A stretch of 42,003 nt of DNA, taken from positions 1-42,003 of the forward strand of contig JAEUTU010000042.1 in assembly GCA_016786925.1 (NCBI GenBank), written 5' to 3'. Below the pieces are notes generated by a model that was given only the letters and a program-made list of their open reading frames with translations, made no database searches and was not told the origin of the DNA. Numbering within the stretch: position 1 is the stretch's first letter; every line of letters begins with the position of its first letter. This document shows positions 1-8,500 of this stretch, one piece after another. This DNA comes from Bacteroidia bacterium (GTDB taxonomy: Bacteria > Bacteroidota > Bacteroidia > 2-12-FULL-35-15). The position numbers were made by a program, and so were the translations under genes.

Positions 1-162
1 GGCTTTTTTGTATTGATTTTCCGGACTATCACTCGTAGGATACCTGAATTTAGAGTCCCACAGGCTTCGGACATTTTCATTTAGTTCATTATATTTATAT
101 ACGATGGGAGCAGTTTCTACGTCTAAAAATAAAATGTTTGACAATTTATAATTTTCAAGCAT
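1..162 (-). CDS. 3'-5' exonuclease, DnaQ/PolB-like (N-terminal part only)
   Basis: Only the first 54 codons are inside the window; the gene runs off the left edge. The start is the ATG at 162, 16 bases after the PhoH stop, so the two genes are probably co-transcribed. The peptide begins MLENYKLSNILFLDVETAP. The hydrophobic strand followed by D-x-E is the exo I motif of DEDD exonucleases, and this form of the motif is typical of the predicted PolB-like 3'-5' exonucleases common in Bacteroidota. The expected role is removal of nucleotides from DNA 3' ends in the cytoplasm. The remaining exo motifs (exo II, exo III) are not visible, so activity cannot be judged and the family call rests on one motif plus the N-terminal position. 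Confidence 0.55.
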   Translation of the reverse strand, partial: MLENYKLSNILFLDVETAPIVYKYNELNENVRSLWDSKFRYPTSDSPENQYKKA

Positions 163-178
163 AGTATTTTAAGGGTTA

Positions 179-1516
179 TTATAAAAATTCATTTGCAAGG
201 TTCGCCAACTCCGAACGCTCTCCTTTTTCAAGTGTTATATGAGCATACAGCGGCTGGTCTTTTAGCTTATCGATCAAGTAGGATAATCCATTACTTTGTG
301 TATCTAAATATGGGGTGTCAATTTGATAGATATCACCTGTAAAGATGATCTTGGTGTTTTCTCCTGCACGGGAAATAACTGTCTTTACCTCATGCGGAGT
401 AAGGTTTTGCGCTTCATCCACAATAAAGAACACATTTGATAAACTTCTTCCTCTGATGTAGGCTAAAGGACAAACAACCAATTTTTCATGTTCTACCATT
501 TCATTGATCTGTTTGTATTCTTTATCTTTTTCGCTGAACAGATTTTTGATGTATTTCAAATTATCCCAAAGCGGTTCCATGTATGGATTTAGCTTCGATT
601 TAATATCGCCCGGCAAATAACCAATGTCTTTGTTGCTTAGAGGAACGATTGGACGGGCTAAATAAATTTGATGAAAATTCCTTCTTTGCTCTAAAGCTCC
701 TGCCAGTGATAACAAGGTTTTTCCGGTGCCGGCTACACCTTGAATAGAAACCAGTTTGATATCCGGATTCATAATGGCATCCAATGCAAATGCTTGTTCT
801 GCATTACGTGGATTGACGCCAAATGCAGTCACTTTTTTAACACGTTCGATCACATCTTTGTTCGGGCTGTAGGATGCGAGAACAGATTTGGATCCGTTTT
901 TAAGTGTATAGAAATGATTGGAAGTAGGTTTTTGTTTTTTTAGCAAAGCACTCGGCTCACAGAATCCTTTTTCATAGATCTCATTGATCAGCTCAGTCGA
1001 AACTTTTTGAATTTCGCTTCTTCCGGTATATAGCTGTTCGTTTACATCTTTTATCTTTCCTGTTTCATAATCTTCAGCCGTAAGATTCAATGATTTTGCT
1101 TTGATACGAAGGTTAATATCCTTCGTTACCATGATCACCTTTCTGTTCGGATTATTTTCTGCCACATACATGGCAGTGTTCAAAATACGGTGATCTCCTT
1201 TTCGTTCACCAAACACTTTTTCTGCATCTATTTTTGAATTTTGATGCATCTCGATCTTGATCATACCATGGCCTTTGCCATTGATATTGATCCAGTCTTG
1301 TAATGTATGTCCGTTGGAAATTTTGTCGATGTATCTCGAGAATTCACGTGCTGCAAAGTTCTTGGTATCGTTTCCTTTTTTGAAGTTATCCAGCTCTTCT
1401 AGAACAGTTATTGGAATAACGACATCATGTTCTTTAAAATTTTTCACTGCCATGTGATCGTAGATGATCACCGATGTATCAAGAACGAAAATCTTTTTCT
1501 CTTTTTCTTTCGCCAT
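179..1516 (-). CDS. phoH: PhoH family protein (PIN domain fused to PhoH ATPase)
   Basis: A 445-residue cytoplasmic protein. Residues about 8-150 form a PIN nuclease-like domain: FVLDTSVIIYD carries the first acidic residue (D13), VLEELDNFK the second, and the VTKDINLRIKA stretch contributes the later acidic position. Residues about 230-440 are a PhoH-type P-loop ATPase with Walker A GVAGTGKT near residues 258-265 and Walker B FFIVDEAQ near 365, followed by IIFTGDIYQID. This PIN-PhoH fusion is the PhoH2 class, described in other bacteria as ATP-dependent RNA helicase/RNase. Length is normal for the family. The start ATG is followed by a Lys/Glu-rich lead into the PIN domain. A DnaQ-like exonuclease gene follows 16 bases downstream. 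The in vivo substrate cannot be read from the sequence. Confidence 0.93.
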   Translation of the reverse strand: MAKEKEKKIFVLDTSVIIYDHMAVKNFKEHDVVIPITVLEELDNFKKGNDTKNFAAREFSRYIDKISNGHTLQDWININGKGHGMIKIEMHQNSKIDAEKVFGERKGDHRILNTAMYVAENNPNRKVIMVTKDINLRIKAKSLNLTAEDYETGKIKDVNEQLYTGRSEIQKVSTELINEIYEKGFCEPSALLKKQKPTSNHFYTLKNGSKSVLASYSPNKDVIERVKKVTAFGVNPRNAEQAFALDAIMNPDIKLVSIQGVAGTGKTLLSLAGALEQRRNFHQIYLARPIVPLSNKDIGYLPGDIKSKLNPYMEPLWDNLKYIKNLFSEKDKEYKQINEMVEHEKLVVCPLAYIRGRSLSNVFFIVDEAQNLTPHEVKTVISRAGENTKIIFTGDIYQIDTPYLDTQSNGLSYLIDKLKDQPLYAHITLEKGERSELANLANEFL

Positions 1517-1651
1517 AAACAGAACGTGTTAATTATATTCTATAAAACTATAAAAACAAATAGTATATTTTAACCTCATGAAATAAAGTAATCAACAAAA
1601 TGCTGTTGAAATGAATTCGAAAAATGGGAAGTTCAAGAGGAGTATTTCTAA

Positions 1652-3091
1652 CTATCCTTTTAACTTTTTCTCGATGTATTTTTCGGTAGGAAGGAGCGAC
1701 TGTTGTATCCTCTTGGCATAGTGGATACTATCTAAAATTTCTTTTTGTTTCGTTTCCAATAAAAGCTTCTGGTGCTCCACTTCTTTTTTCTGTTTTTCAA
1801 TAATATCGTTGGCGGTCTTTTTTTGTTTATAGCCTCTGTAAATGAATCCTGAAACGAGTAACATCGCTATAAATCCAACAATAAAATAATTTTTTTGTGC
1901 TGCTTGCTTTTCAGCTTTTGCCGATTGTTTTAAGATCTCAGCATCTTTTAAAAGTAATTCCTTGTCCTTTTTCTCGGTTTCATACTTTTTATCTAATTCT
2001 GAAATTTGTTTGAAGGTATTCTCATTCATCAAACTGTCTTTGTATTTAATGAACAGAACATAGTTTTCATAAGCACGTTTAAAATCTCCCTTTTTGGCGT
2101 AAGTGTTGGAAAGCATTTCATAGGCATACCGGATGTTATCCATCCCTTTGAGCGATAGCGCCATGTTCAGGCTTTTTGTCTGCCACTCAATGGCTTGCTC
2201 ATAATCTCCCTTTTCTGTATAAATACTTCCAATATTATCATACACATACATGAGTCCGCTTATACTGTTTATTTTTTTGTAGATATCATGTGAGCGGGTA
2301 AAATATTCGAGTGATGTATTTAAGTCTTTTTCATTATAGGCAGTTATAGCCATCCATGTATATAGATTTGATAAACCATTATCATATTTCTGAGAAATAT
2401 ACAGCGCCTCAGCTTCTGCATAATTTTTTTTAGCAGCTTTATAATCACCGTTAATATTATGAATGATACCAATAGCTGTGATAAGATTAGCGTTGTCAAT
2501 AGCGGAACCTTCTGTTTTATAGATCTCGAGTGCATAGGAATAACATTCCATTGCTTTGTCATATCGAGCCATATCTTTGTAGAGGCTTCCCATGGAATAA
2601 TTCAGGCCGGCAATTCCATCTTTTGAATGAATTTCTTCATATATGGTAAGCGCTTTTTGAAAATAATTTAAGGCTCCTTTAAGATCACCTTTGTATTTGG
2701 TTGCTTCACCAATAAGTTTTATTTGTTCAGCGGCATTGGCCTTATCTCCAATTTTATTAAAAATACTGAGTGCTTTCTTATAGTAGGATATAGCGGTATC
2801 ATAACTGGAAACATCTTCTGCTAAATATCCCAGATACATGTTGGAAATGCCTTGTCCCGGCAGATAATTTTTTTGAACGGCCAGCTTTTCAGCTTTTAAA
2901 ATATAAAATTTAGCCGAGTCTTGATCAATAAATTCATAAGCCTTGCCGATACGGTTAAATGTCTGAATAAGAAGGGTGTCGTGAATTTTTGATCTGGAGT
3001 ACTTTTTAAGAGAATCAATACTTATTGTATTTGAAAAAAGTGAGCCGGTTATATCCAATAAAAGAAAGATAAGGAGTGCCGCTTTTTTCAT
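1652..3091 (-). CDS. TPR-transmembrane-coiled-coil sensor lacking an output domain (sensor 2)
   Basis: I chose the ATG at 3091 (MKKAALLIFLLL), which gives a clean signal peptide and 479 residues. An in-frame ATG at 3118 would add nine residues. After the signal peptide come about seven tetratricopeptide repeats of roughly 40 residues, probably periplasmic, then an ETEKKDKELLLKDAE coiled coil, one transmembrane helix (NYFIVGFIAMLLVSGFIY), a second coiled coil and the tail SIHYAKRIQQSLLPTEKYI. In Bacteroidota this tail normally runs directly into a SpoIIE/PP2C phosphatase domain, but here the protein stops a few residues later and no phosphatase sequence follows. It is a clear paralogue of the 3889-5346 protein, most similar in the last 110 residues. 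It lies 77 bases downstream of the free-standing phosphatase gene. It is probably a receptor half of a phosphatase signalling complex; the ligand is unknown. Confidence 0.85.
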   Translation of the reverse strand: MKKAALLIFLLLDITGSLFSNTISIDSLKKYSRSKIHDTLLIQTFNRIGKAYEFIDQDSAKFYILKAEKLAVQKNYLPGQGISNMYLGYLAEDVSSYDTAISYYKKALSIFNKIGDKANAAEQIKLIGEATKYKGDLKGALNYFQKALTIYEEIHSKDGIAGLNYSMGSLYKDMARYDKAMECYSYALEIYKTEGSAIDNANLITAIGIIHNINGDYKAAKKNYAEAEALYISQKYDNGLSNLYTWMAITAYNEKDLNTSLEYFTRSHDIYKKINSISGLMYVYDNIGSIYTEKGDYEQAIEWQTKSLNMALSLKGMDNIRYAYEMLSNTYAKKGDFKRAYENYVLFIKYKDSLMNENTFKQISELDKKYETEKKDKELLLKDAEILKQSAKAEKQAAQKNYFIVGFIAMLLVSGFIYRGYKQKKTANDIIEKQKKEVEHQKLLLETKQKEILDSIHYAKRIQQSLLPTEKYIEKKLKG

Positions 3092-3168
3092 CCGGTAATG
3101 TTGAAGAATAAATACCATTTAAACGCAACAAATGTTGACGTCTAATAATTCTATTCAGGTTAAAAGAA

Positions 3169-3879
3169 TTATATTTTTATTCCAATTACAAGAATATCAT
3201 CTACTTGTTCAAGTTTCCCCATCCACTTTTCAATGGTGTTAGCAAGGATCTGTTTTTGCTCTTGCATTGGTAAATGAGAATTGCTGATCAAGAGTTCTTG
3301 TAGTTGTTTGTATTTAAATTTTTTCCCTTTTTCTCCGCCAAATTGATCGGCATAACCATCTGTGAAAATATAAATGATATCGCCTTTTGCCAGATCTATT
3401 GATTTGAGTGTATAGGGCTCATTTTCTTTAGGCGACTTGCCCACAGGCATTTTGTCGGGAGCATATTCAGTTACTTTTCCGTCTCTGACCAACCACAAAG
3501 GGTTGTTCGCAGCTGCAAAATCTAATTTCATGTCTTCAAAATCGAAGGCACACAAAACACAATCCATTCCATCCTTGCTCTCTTCTTCGCTTCCTTCAGG
3601 ATTTAGAGATGCAATGATCCCCTTTCTGACATTATCCAATATTTCATTAGGAGCAATCAGATTTTTTTCAATGATGGATTCATTGAGTTTAGAAACAGCC
3701 ATCATACTCATTAATGCACCTGGAACACCGTGACCAGTACAGTCGGCAGCACTCATATAAAAGATCTCTTTTTTGCTACCTTGATGTTTGTGTGATAAAG
3801 CATAGTAAAAGTCGCCACTTACAATATCTTTTGGTTTATAAAGAATAAAGAATGGTTTTGTTTCGGTCATTGTTTCCAT
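3169..3879 (-). CDS. Free-standing SpoIIE-type PP2C serine/threonine phosphatase domain
   Basis: A 236-residue protein that is almost exactly one SpoIIE/PP2C domain, with no receptor, membrane or linker region of its own. Visible motifs are FILYKPKDIVSGDFYY at the N-terminus, ADCTGHGVPGALMSMM, ANNPLWLVRDG, IFTDGYADQFGG and the C-terminal QVDDILVIGI; together these contain the acidic residues that bind the catalytic metals in the family. Such enzymes dephosphorylate serine or threonine, often on anti-sigma-factor antagonists. In Bacteroidota the domain is usually fused C-terminally to a TPR-transmembrane-coiled-coil receptor. Here the ATG at 3879 is in the same frame as the upstream sensor gene and is separated from its TAA stop by only three codons. 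No Shine-Dalgarno is obvious, so translation may be coupled. No anti-sigma or STAS partner gene is in the window. Confidence 0.88.
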   Translation of the reverse strand: METMTETKPFFILYKPKDIVSGDFYYALSHKHQGSKKEIFYMSAADCTGHGVPGALMSMMAVSKLNESIIEKNLIAPNEILDNVRKGIIASLNPEGSEEESKDGMDCVLCAFDFEDMKLDFAAANNPLWLVRDGKVTEYAPDKMPVGKSPKENEPYTLKSIDLAKGDIIYIFTDGYADQFGGEKGKKFKYKQLQELLISNSHLPMQEQKQILANTIEKWMGKLEQVDDILVIGIKI

Positions 3880-3888
3880 GCAACTAAA

Positions 3889-5346
3889 TTAAGATTTTTT
3901 ATTTAACTTTTTAATGGATCGCGAAATATAGTTTTCGTTTGGAAGGATGGATTGCTGGATCCGCTTCGCATAGTGAATGCTATCCAGAATTTCTTTTTGC
4001 TTCTCTTCAATTATCTCTTTTTGTAATTCTACCTCATTTTTTTGTTGACTAATAATTTCATTAGCTCTTTTCTTTTGCTTGTAACTTCTTAGAATAAAAA
4101 CAACAAAAATCAGGATCATGCAGAGCACTACAATTAAGGCTTTCATTTGTAATCCTTTTTGTTTGGATTCGCTTTGCTGAATTGCTATTTCAGCATCTTT
4201 CAATATCAACTCTTTGTCTTTTTTTTCTGTTTCATAGCGGATGTTCATTTCTTCTATTTGCTTACTACTTTGTTCGTTATATAGGGTGTCTTTTAGAGCA
4301 AATGTTTTCTCGAAATAATAGGCTGCGTCCTTGTATTTTCCAATATCATTGTAAATCTTGCCAAGATTATAATAACAAGAAATCAAGTTTTTTATAAATT
4401 TAATCGAATCGGAAATGGAGGCCGACCTCAAGGTGTTCTTCTCAGCATTCAAATAATCTTTTTTTAGATAATAGATATTCCCGATATTCAAAAGCGTTTC
4501 TGATATCCCGTAATTATCACCTATTTCTTTTCTCAATTCATATGCTTTGTGTGAAAAGTAACTGGCAGAGTCAAGTTGGTTGATCTTCATATAAATTTCG
4601 CCCAAATTGCTGTATGTGTGTGATAAGGATTTGTTGTCCTTGATCTCAAGCTGAATAGGAATGGCTCTGTATAAGTAGCTGAGCGCTTTACCATATTCTC
4701 CTAATAATCGATATTGAATGCCGATGTTATTATAGCCGGCTGCTATTCGGGATGTGTTTTTGATAAGGATAGAATATTTTAGTGCTTCTTGAAAATAGTG
4801 TAGTGCATTTTTATAGTCGTTTCTATTTTCGTAAACCATGGCAATATTGTTTAAAGTCATTGACATTCCATCCTTGTCATTTAGTTCCTCTGCAATTTTT
4901 AAGGCCTTTAAATAGTAGTTGAGCGATTGCTCTAAATCTCCCAAATACAAGTAAACAATACCTAAATTATTTATTGTAAATGAAAGTTCTTTCTTGTTGT
5001 TGATCTTTTCTTTGATCTTAAGAGCAAGTAGAAAAGTGTCTTTTGCCGAGCTGAAATCTCCCGAATAGAGCAAACAGGTTCCAATGTTATTTAATGCTCT
5101 TGCTTTGAAAAGATCTTGGTTTAATTCAGAAGCAAGTGTATATCCTTCTCGAGCATAAATAATAGCCTCCTTGGGGTTGTTCATTAGAATACTCCAGGTT
5201 AAGCGATGAAGTGTTTTAACTTTATTCGTATCGTTCTTTGCAGTTTTTAGAACTAAAAGTAAAGAGTCTTTGTCCTTAAAATTTTGTGCAAGACCAATTT
5301 CAAAAAGAAAAAACAAAAGAATAAGCAGGCTTGTTTTATTTCTCAT
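3889..5346 (-). CDS. TPR-transmembrane-coiled-coil sensor lacking an output domain (sensor 1)
   Basis: The start is the ATG at 5346 (MRNKTSLLILLFFLFEIGLAQ), a signal peptide; the frame stays open upstream to a TTG at 5361, but that extension adds nothing plausible. The protein has 485 residues: signal peptide, about seven TPR units of 40 residues (NNIGTCLLYSGD, NNLGIVYLYLGD, NNIAMVYENRND, NNIGIQYRLLGE, SNLGEIYMKINQ, LNIGNIYYLKKD, YNLGKIYNDIGK), a coiled coil, one transmembrane helix (ALIVVLCMILIFVVFIL), a second coiled coil and SIHYAKRIQQSILPNENYI. It ends with a Lys-rich tail and TAA exactly where a SpoIIE domain is expected. That domain follows in frame as a separate gene nine bases after the stop. 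This is the first gene of the probable sensor 1-phosphatase-sensor 2 operon. Confidence 0.87.
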   Translation of the reverse strand: MRNKTSLLILLFFLFEIGLAQNFKDKDSLLLVLKTAKNDTNKVKTLHRLTWSILMNNPKEAIIYAREGYTLASELNQDLFKARALNNIGTCLLYSGDFSSAKDTFLLALKIKEKINNKKELSFTINNLGIVYLYLGDLEQSLNYYLKALKIAEELNDKDGMSMTLNNIAMVYENRNDYKNALHYFQEALKYSILIKNTSRIAAGYNNIGIQYRLLGEYGKALSYLYRAIPIQLEIKDNKSLSHTYSNLGEIYMKINQLDSASYFSHKAYELRKEIGDNYGISETLLNIGNIYYLKKDYLNAEKNTLRSASISDSIKFIKNLISCYYNLGKIYNDIGKYKDAAYYFEKTFALKDTLYNEQSSKQIEEMNIRYETEKKDKELILKDAEIAIQQSESKQKGLQMKALIVVLCMILIFVVFILRSYKQKKRANEIISQQKNEVELQKEIIEEKQKEILDSIHYAKRIQQSILPNENYISRSIKKLNKKS

Positions 5347-5493
5347 GTTTAAACAGATCAATTATAATCACTTAATTTATTAAAATCCTCCGAAACCAAA
5401 AAAATAAAGAAATTAGGTTTGGGCTTATGCGTCAATAAAAATCATGCAAACAAAAGAAAATTGCCCGCTAAAAATTAAAAATAAGATAAAAAC

Positions 5494-5524
5494 TTGACAA
5501 TGGATCAATATATTGCTATATTCG
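5494..5524 (+). promoter_or_regulatory. Predicted Bacteroidota-type promoter of the giant secreted protein
   Basis: A TTG at 5494-5496 is followed after 20 bases by TATATTCG (5517-5524), one mismatch from the phylum's -7 consensus TAnnTTTG with -33 TTG. It sits 22 bases before the ATG at 5547, in the 200-base spacer between two divergent transcription units. I found no equally good match for the minus-strand gene on the other side. Confidence 0.5.
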
Positions 5525-5546
5525 TTACTCTCTAAACTAAATTAAA

Positions 5547-8500
5547 ATGAAAAAGATTACCCTTTTCTTAGGAGCGATCGCTTCTAGTTTTGGAATTACT
5601 GTATCTGTTGCTCAAACCAATTGGGTAGAAATGATGCAAGATCCAAGCGTTAACTTTTACACTGTTCAGCAAGCATTTGAGCAATATTGGGCAGACCCTT
5701 CACACATTGTGGATGTTCAAGTTCCAAACCCTAATTATTCTGTAAAATGGTCGAATGTAAATCAATCACCATTTATAACCAAAGCTAAAAAGCCGGGCTG
5801 GAAAACGTTTAAACGTTGGGAAGATCTTATGAAACCTCGTTTGTATCCTTCGGGAGACAGAATGGTGATGATCAATGCCATGAACGATTTTTATGATAAT
5901 TATGCTGTTCAAGAAGCAAACAGGGGTCCTTCCGGGACAGGAAATCCCACGCCTCAAGCCGCTAACTGGACGATCATTGGACCAACCACAACCATTCCTG
6001 CTGGTGGTGGTGCCGGACGTGTAAATTTCGTTCGTTTTGATCCTAGCAACACAAATACGATCTATGTAGGAGCGCCTGATGGAGGTTGCTGGAAATCAAC
6101 CACAGGTGGAACCGCTTGGAGTACAACAACCGACAATCTTCCTTTGATCGGTTGCTCCGATTTAGCAATTGATCCAACAAATACACAAGTGTTATACTTA
6201 GCAATGGGTGATGCAGATGCTTCTGATACCTATAGTATAGGCGTTTATAAATCAACCAATGGTGGTGCTACCTGGGCTGTAACTGGTCTAAACTGGGCAG
6301 TTACAAACGGTCGTGTGATCAGTCGCTTATTGATAAATCCATTGAAACCTAGCACAATCTATGCAGCTTCATCGAATGGTATTTACCGTACCTATAATTC
6401 AGGGACTACATGGACACAGATCACAGGAACGAATGGTTTAAATATGAAAGACATTGAGTACAAGCCGGGCGATACAACCGTGGTGTATGCCTGTTCAACT
6501 ACTCGTTTCTACAAATCAACAAATGGAGGAACATCCTTTACAAATATTACAGCAGGCTTACCGGCAAATACAGCTGTTGTTAGATTGTCAATTGCTGTAA
6601 CACCTGCGAATGCGGCATATGTTTACTTGTTGGCATCCAATACAGCATATGGATTCCAAGGCTTATACCGTTCAACTGATAGTGGGACAAACTTTACCAC
6701 GCGCGCAACTACACCAAACCTTTTAGGATGGAATAGTAATGGCGGTGATGCAGGTGGACAAGGTTGGTACGATCTTGCTTTAGCTGTAGCTCCAACAAAT
6801 GCCGACCATGTTCTGGTTGGTGGCGTAAATGTTTGGCGTTCGACAAATGGTGGTACCAACTGGACGATCAATGCACACTGGACAGGTTCAGGTGCTCCTT
6901 ATGTGCATGCTGATATTCATGCTTTAGAGTACATTCCCGGTAGCGCAACCACTTATTATGCCGGCTGTGATGGTGGTTTATTTAGAACAACCAATAGTGG
7001 AACAGCTTGGTCTGATCTAAGTAATGGACTTCAAATTTCTCAAGCTTATAGAATAGGTTTGTCTTCTACTAACCAAAATTTATTATTGACAGGTTGGCAA
7101 GATAATGGAACCAACCGTTGGACAGGTGGTACCACTTGGACTCAACCTTTGGGTGGTGATGGAATGGAAGCGATCATCGACCATTCTAATGCGAACATTC
7201 AGTACGGTGAACTTTATTATGGTGAGATCAATAGAACCACAACCGGTGGAAATTTAACTACCACTATTGTTCAATCTGGTGGAACTGGTGTAAATGCTGA
7301 TGGTGAATGGGTTACTCCATACATCATGAATCCATTGAGAGCCGCTACATTGTTAGTTGGTAAAGCACAAGTGTATAAATCGGTCAACAGAGGCGGAACC
7401 TGGGCACAGGTTGGAACTATATCGGGTGGTACAGGAAGCTTGGTTGCAATGGCCTATGCTCCAACAGACAGTAACTACATTTATGTTGCGAAGATGGATA
7501 AGTTCTATGCTTCCACGAATGGAACTTCCTTTACCGACAGAACAACAGGCTTGCCTGTTACTTCTGCTGCTATTACCTATATTGCTGTTGCATCTAACAA
7601 TCCTCAACATGTTTGGGTGACGTTCTCCGGTTATTCTGCTGCCAATAAAGTATGGTATTCTGCGAATGCAGGTGCAACATGGACAAACTACACAACAGGT
7701 TTACCTAATATTCCTGCGAACTGTATCGTATATCAAAACAACTCAACCAATGATGCACTTTATGTTGGAACCGATGTTGGTGTTTATTACAGAGATAATA
7801 CAGCTGGATCATGGACCGCTTATAATACAGGTCTCCCAAATGTGATCGTAAAAGAGTTGGAGATTCAGTATGCTGCTAATAAATTGAGAGCGGCTACTTA
7901 TGGTCGTGGTATCTGGCAATCTGATTTGAATACTCCGGGTACGTCACCTCCAACGGCTGATTTTACTGCAAATAGAACCAATATATGTGTAGGTGATTGT
8001 ATCAATTTCACTGACCTTTCTACAGGAACACCAACTGCTTGGTCATGGTCATTCCCTGGGGCAGTAACGACTACTTCATCTGTTCAAAATCCAACGAACA
8101 TTTGTTATAATACAGCTGGAACCTACAATGTGACGTTGACTGCTACAAATGGAAATGGAAGTTCTCCAATTACGAAAACAGCTTATATAACAGTATCAGG
8201 TGTTTCTGCGTTACCATTAGTTGAAGGGTATGAGAACGCTACATTTGTTCCTGCTAACTGGTTTTTGAATAATCCGGATGCTGATATGACTTGGGCGCGC
8301 GTTTCTAATGCGAATGGTCCATCTGCTGCAGGTACATCTTCTGCCATGATGGATAATGCAACTCCTGCAACTTCAATTGCAGGGACAATTGATGAAATGC
8401 AAACACCAAAGTATAGCTTTGCCGGACTTTCATCTGCTACCCTAACTTTTGATGTTGCTTACGCACGATATAATGCAACATACTTTGATTCATTGATCGT

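Noticed and set aside
5347..5546. Minus-strand promoter for the sensor/phosphatase genes
   Set aside because: The closest match (TTTGTTTG near 5450) lacks the TA of the -7 box and has no proper -33 partner, so I did not annotate it.
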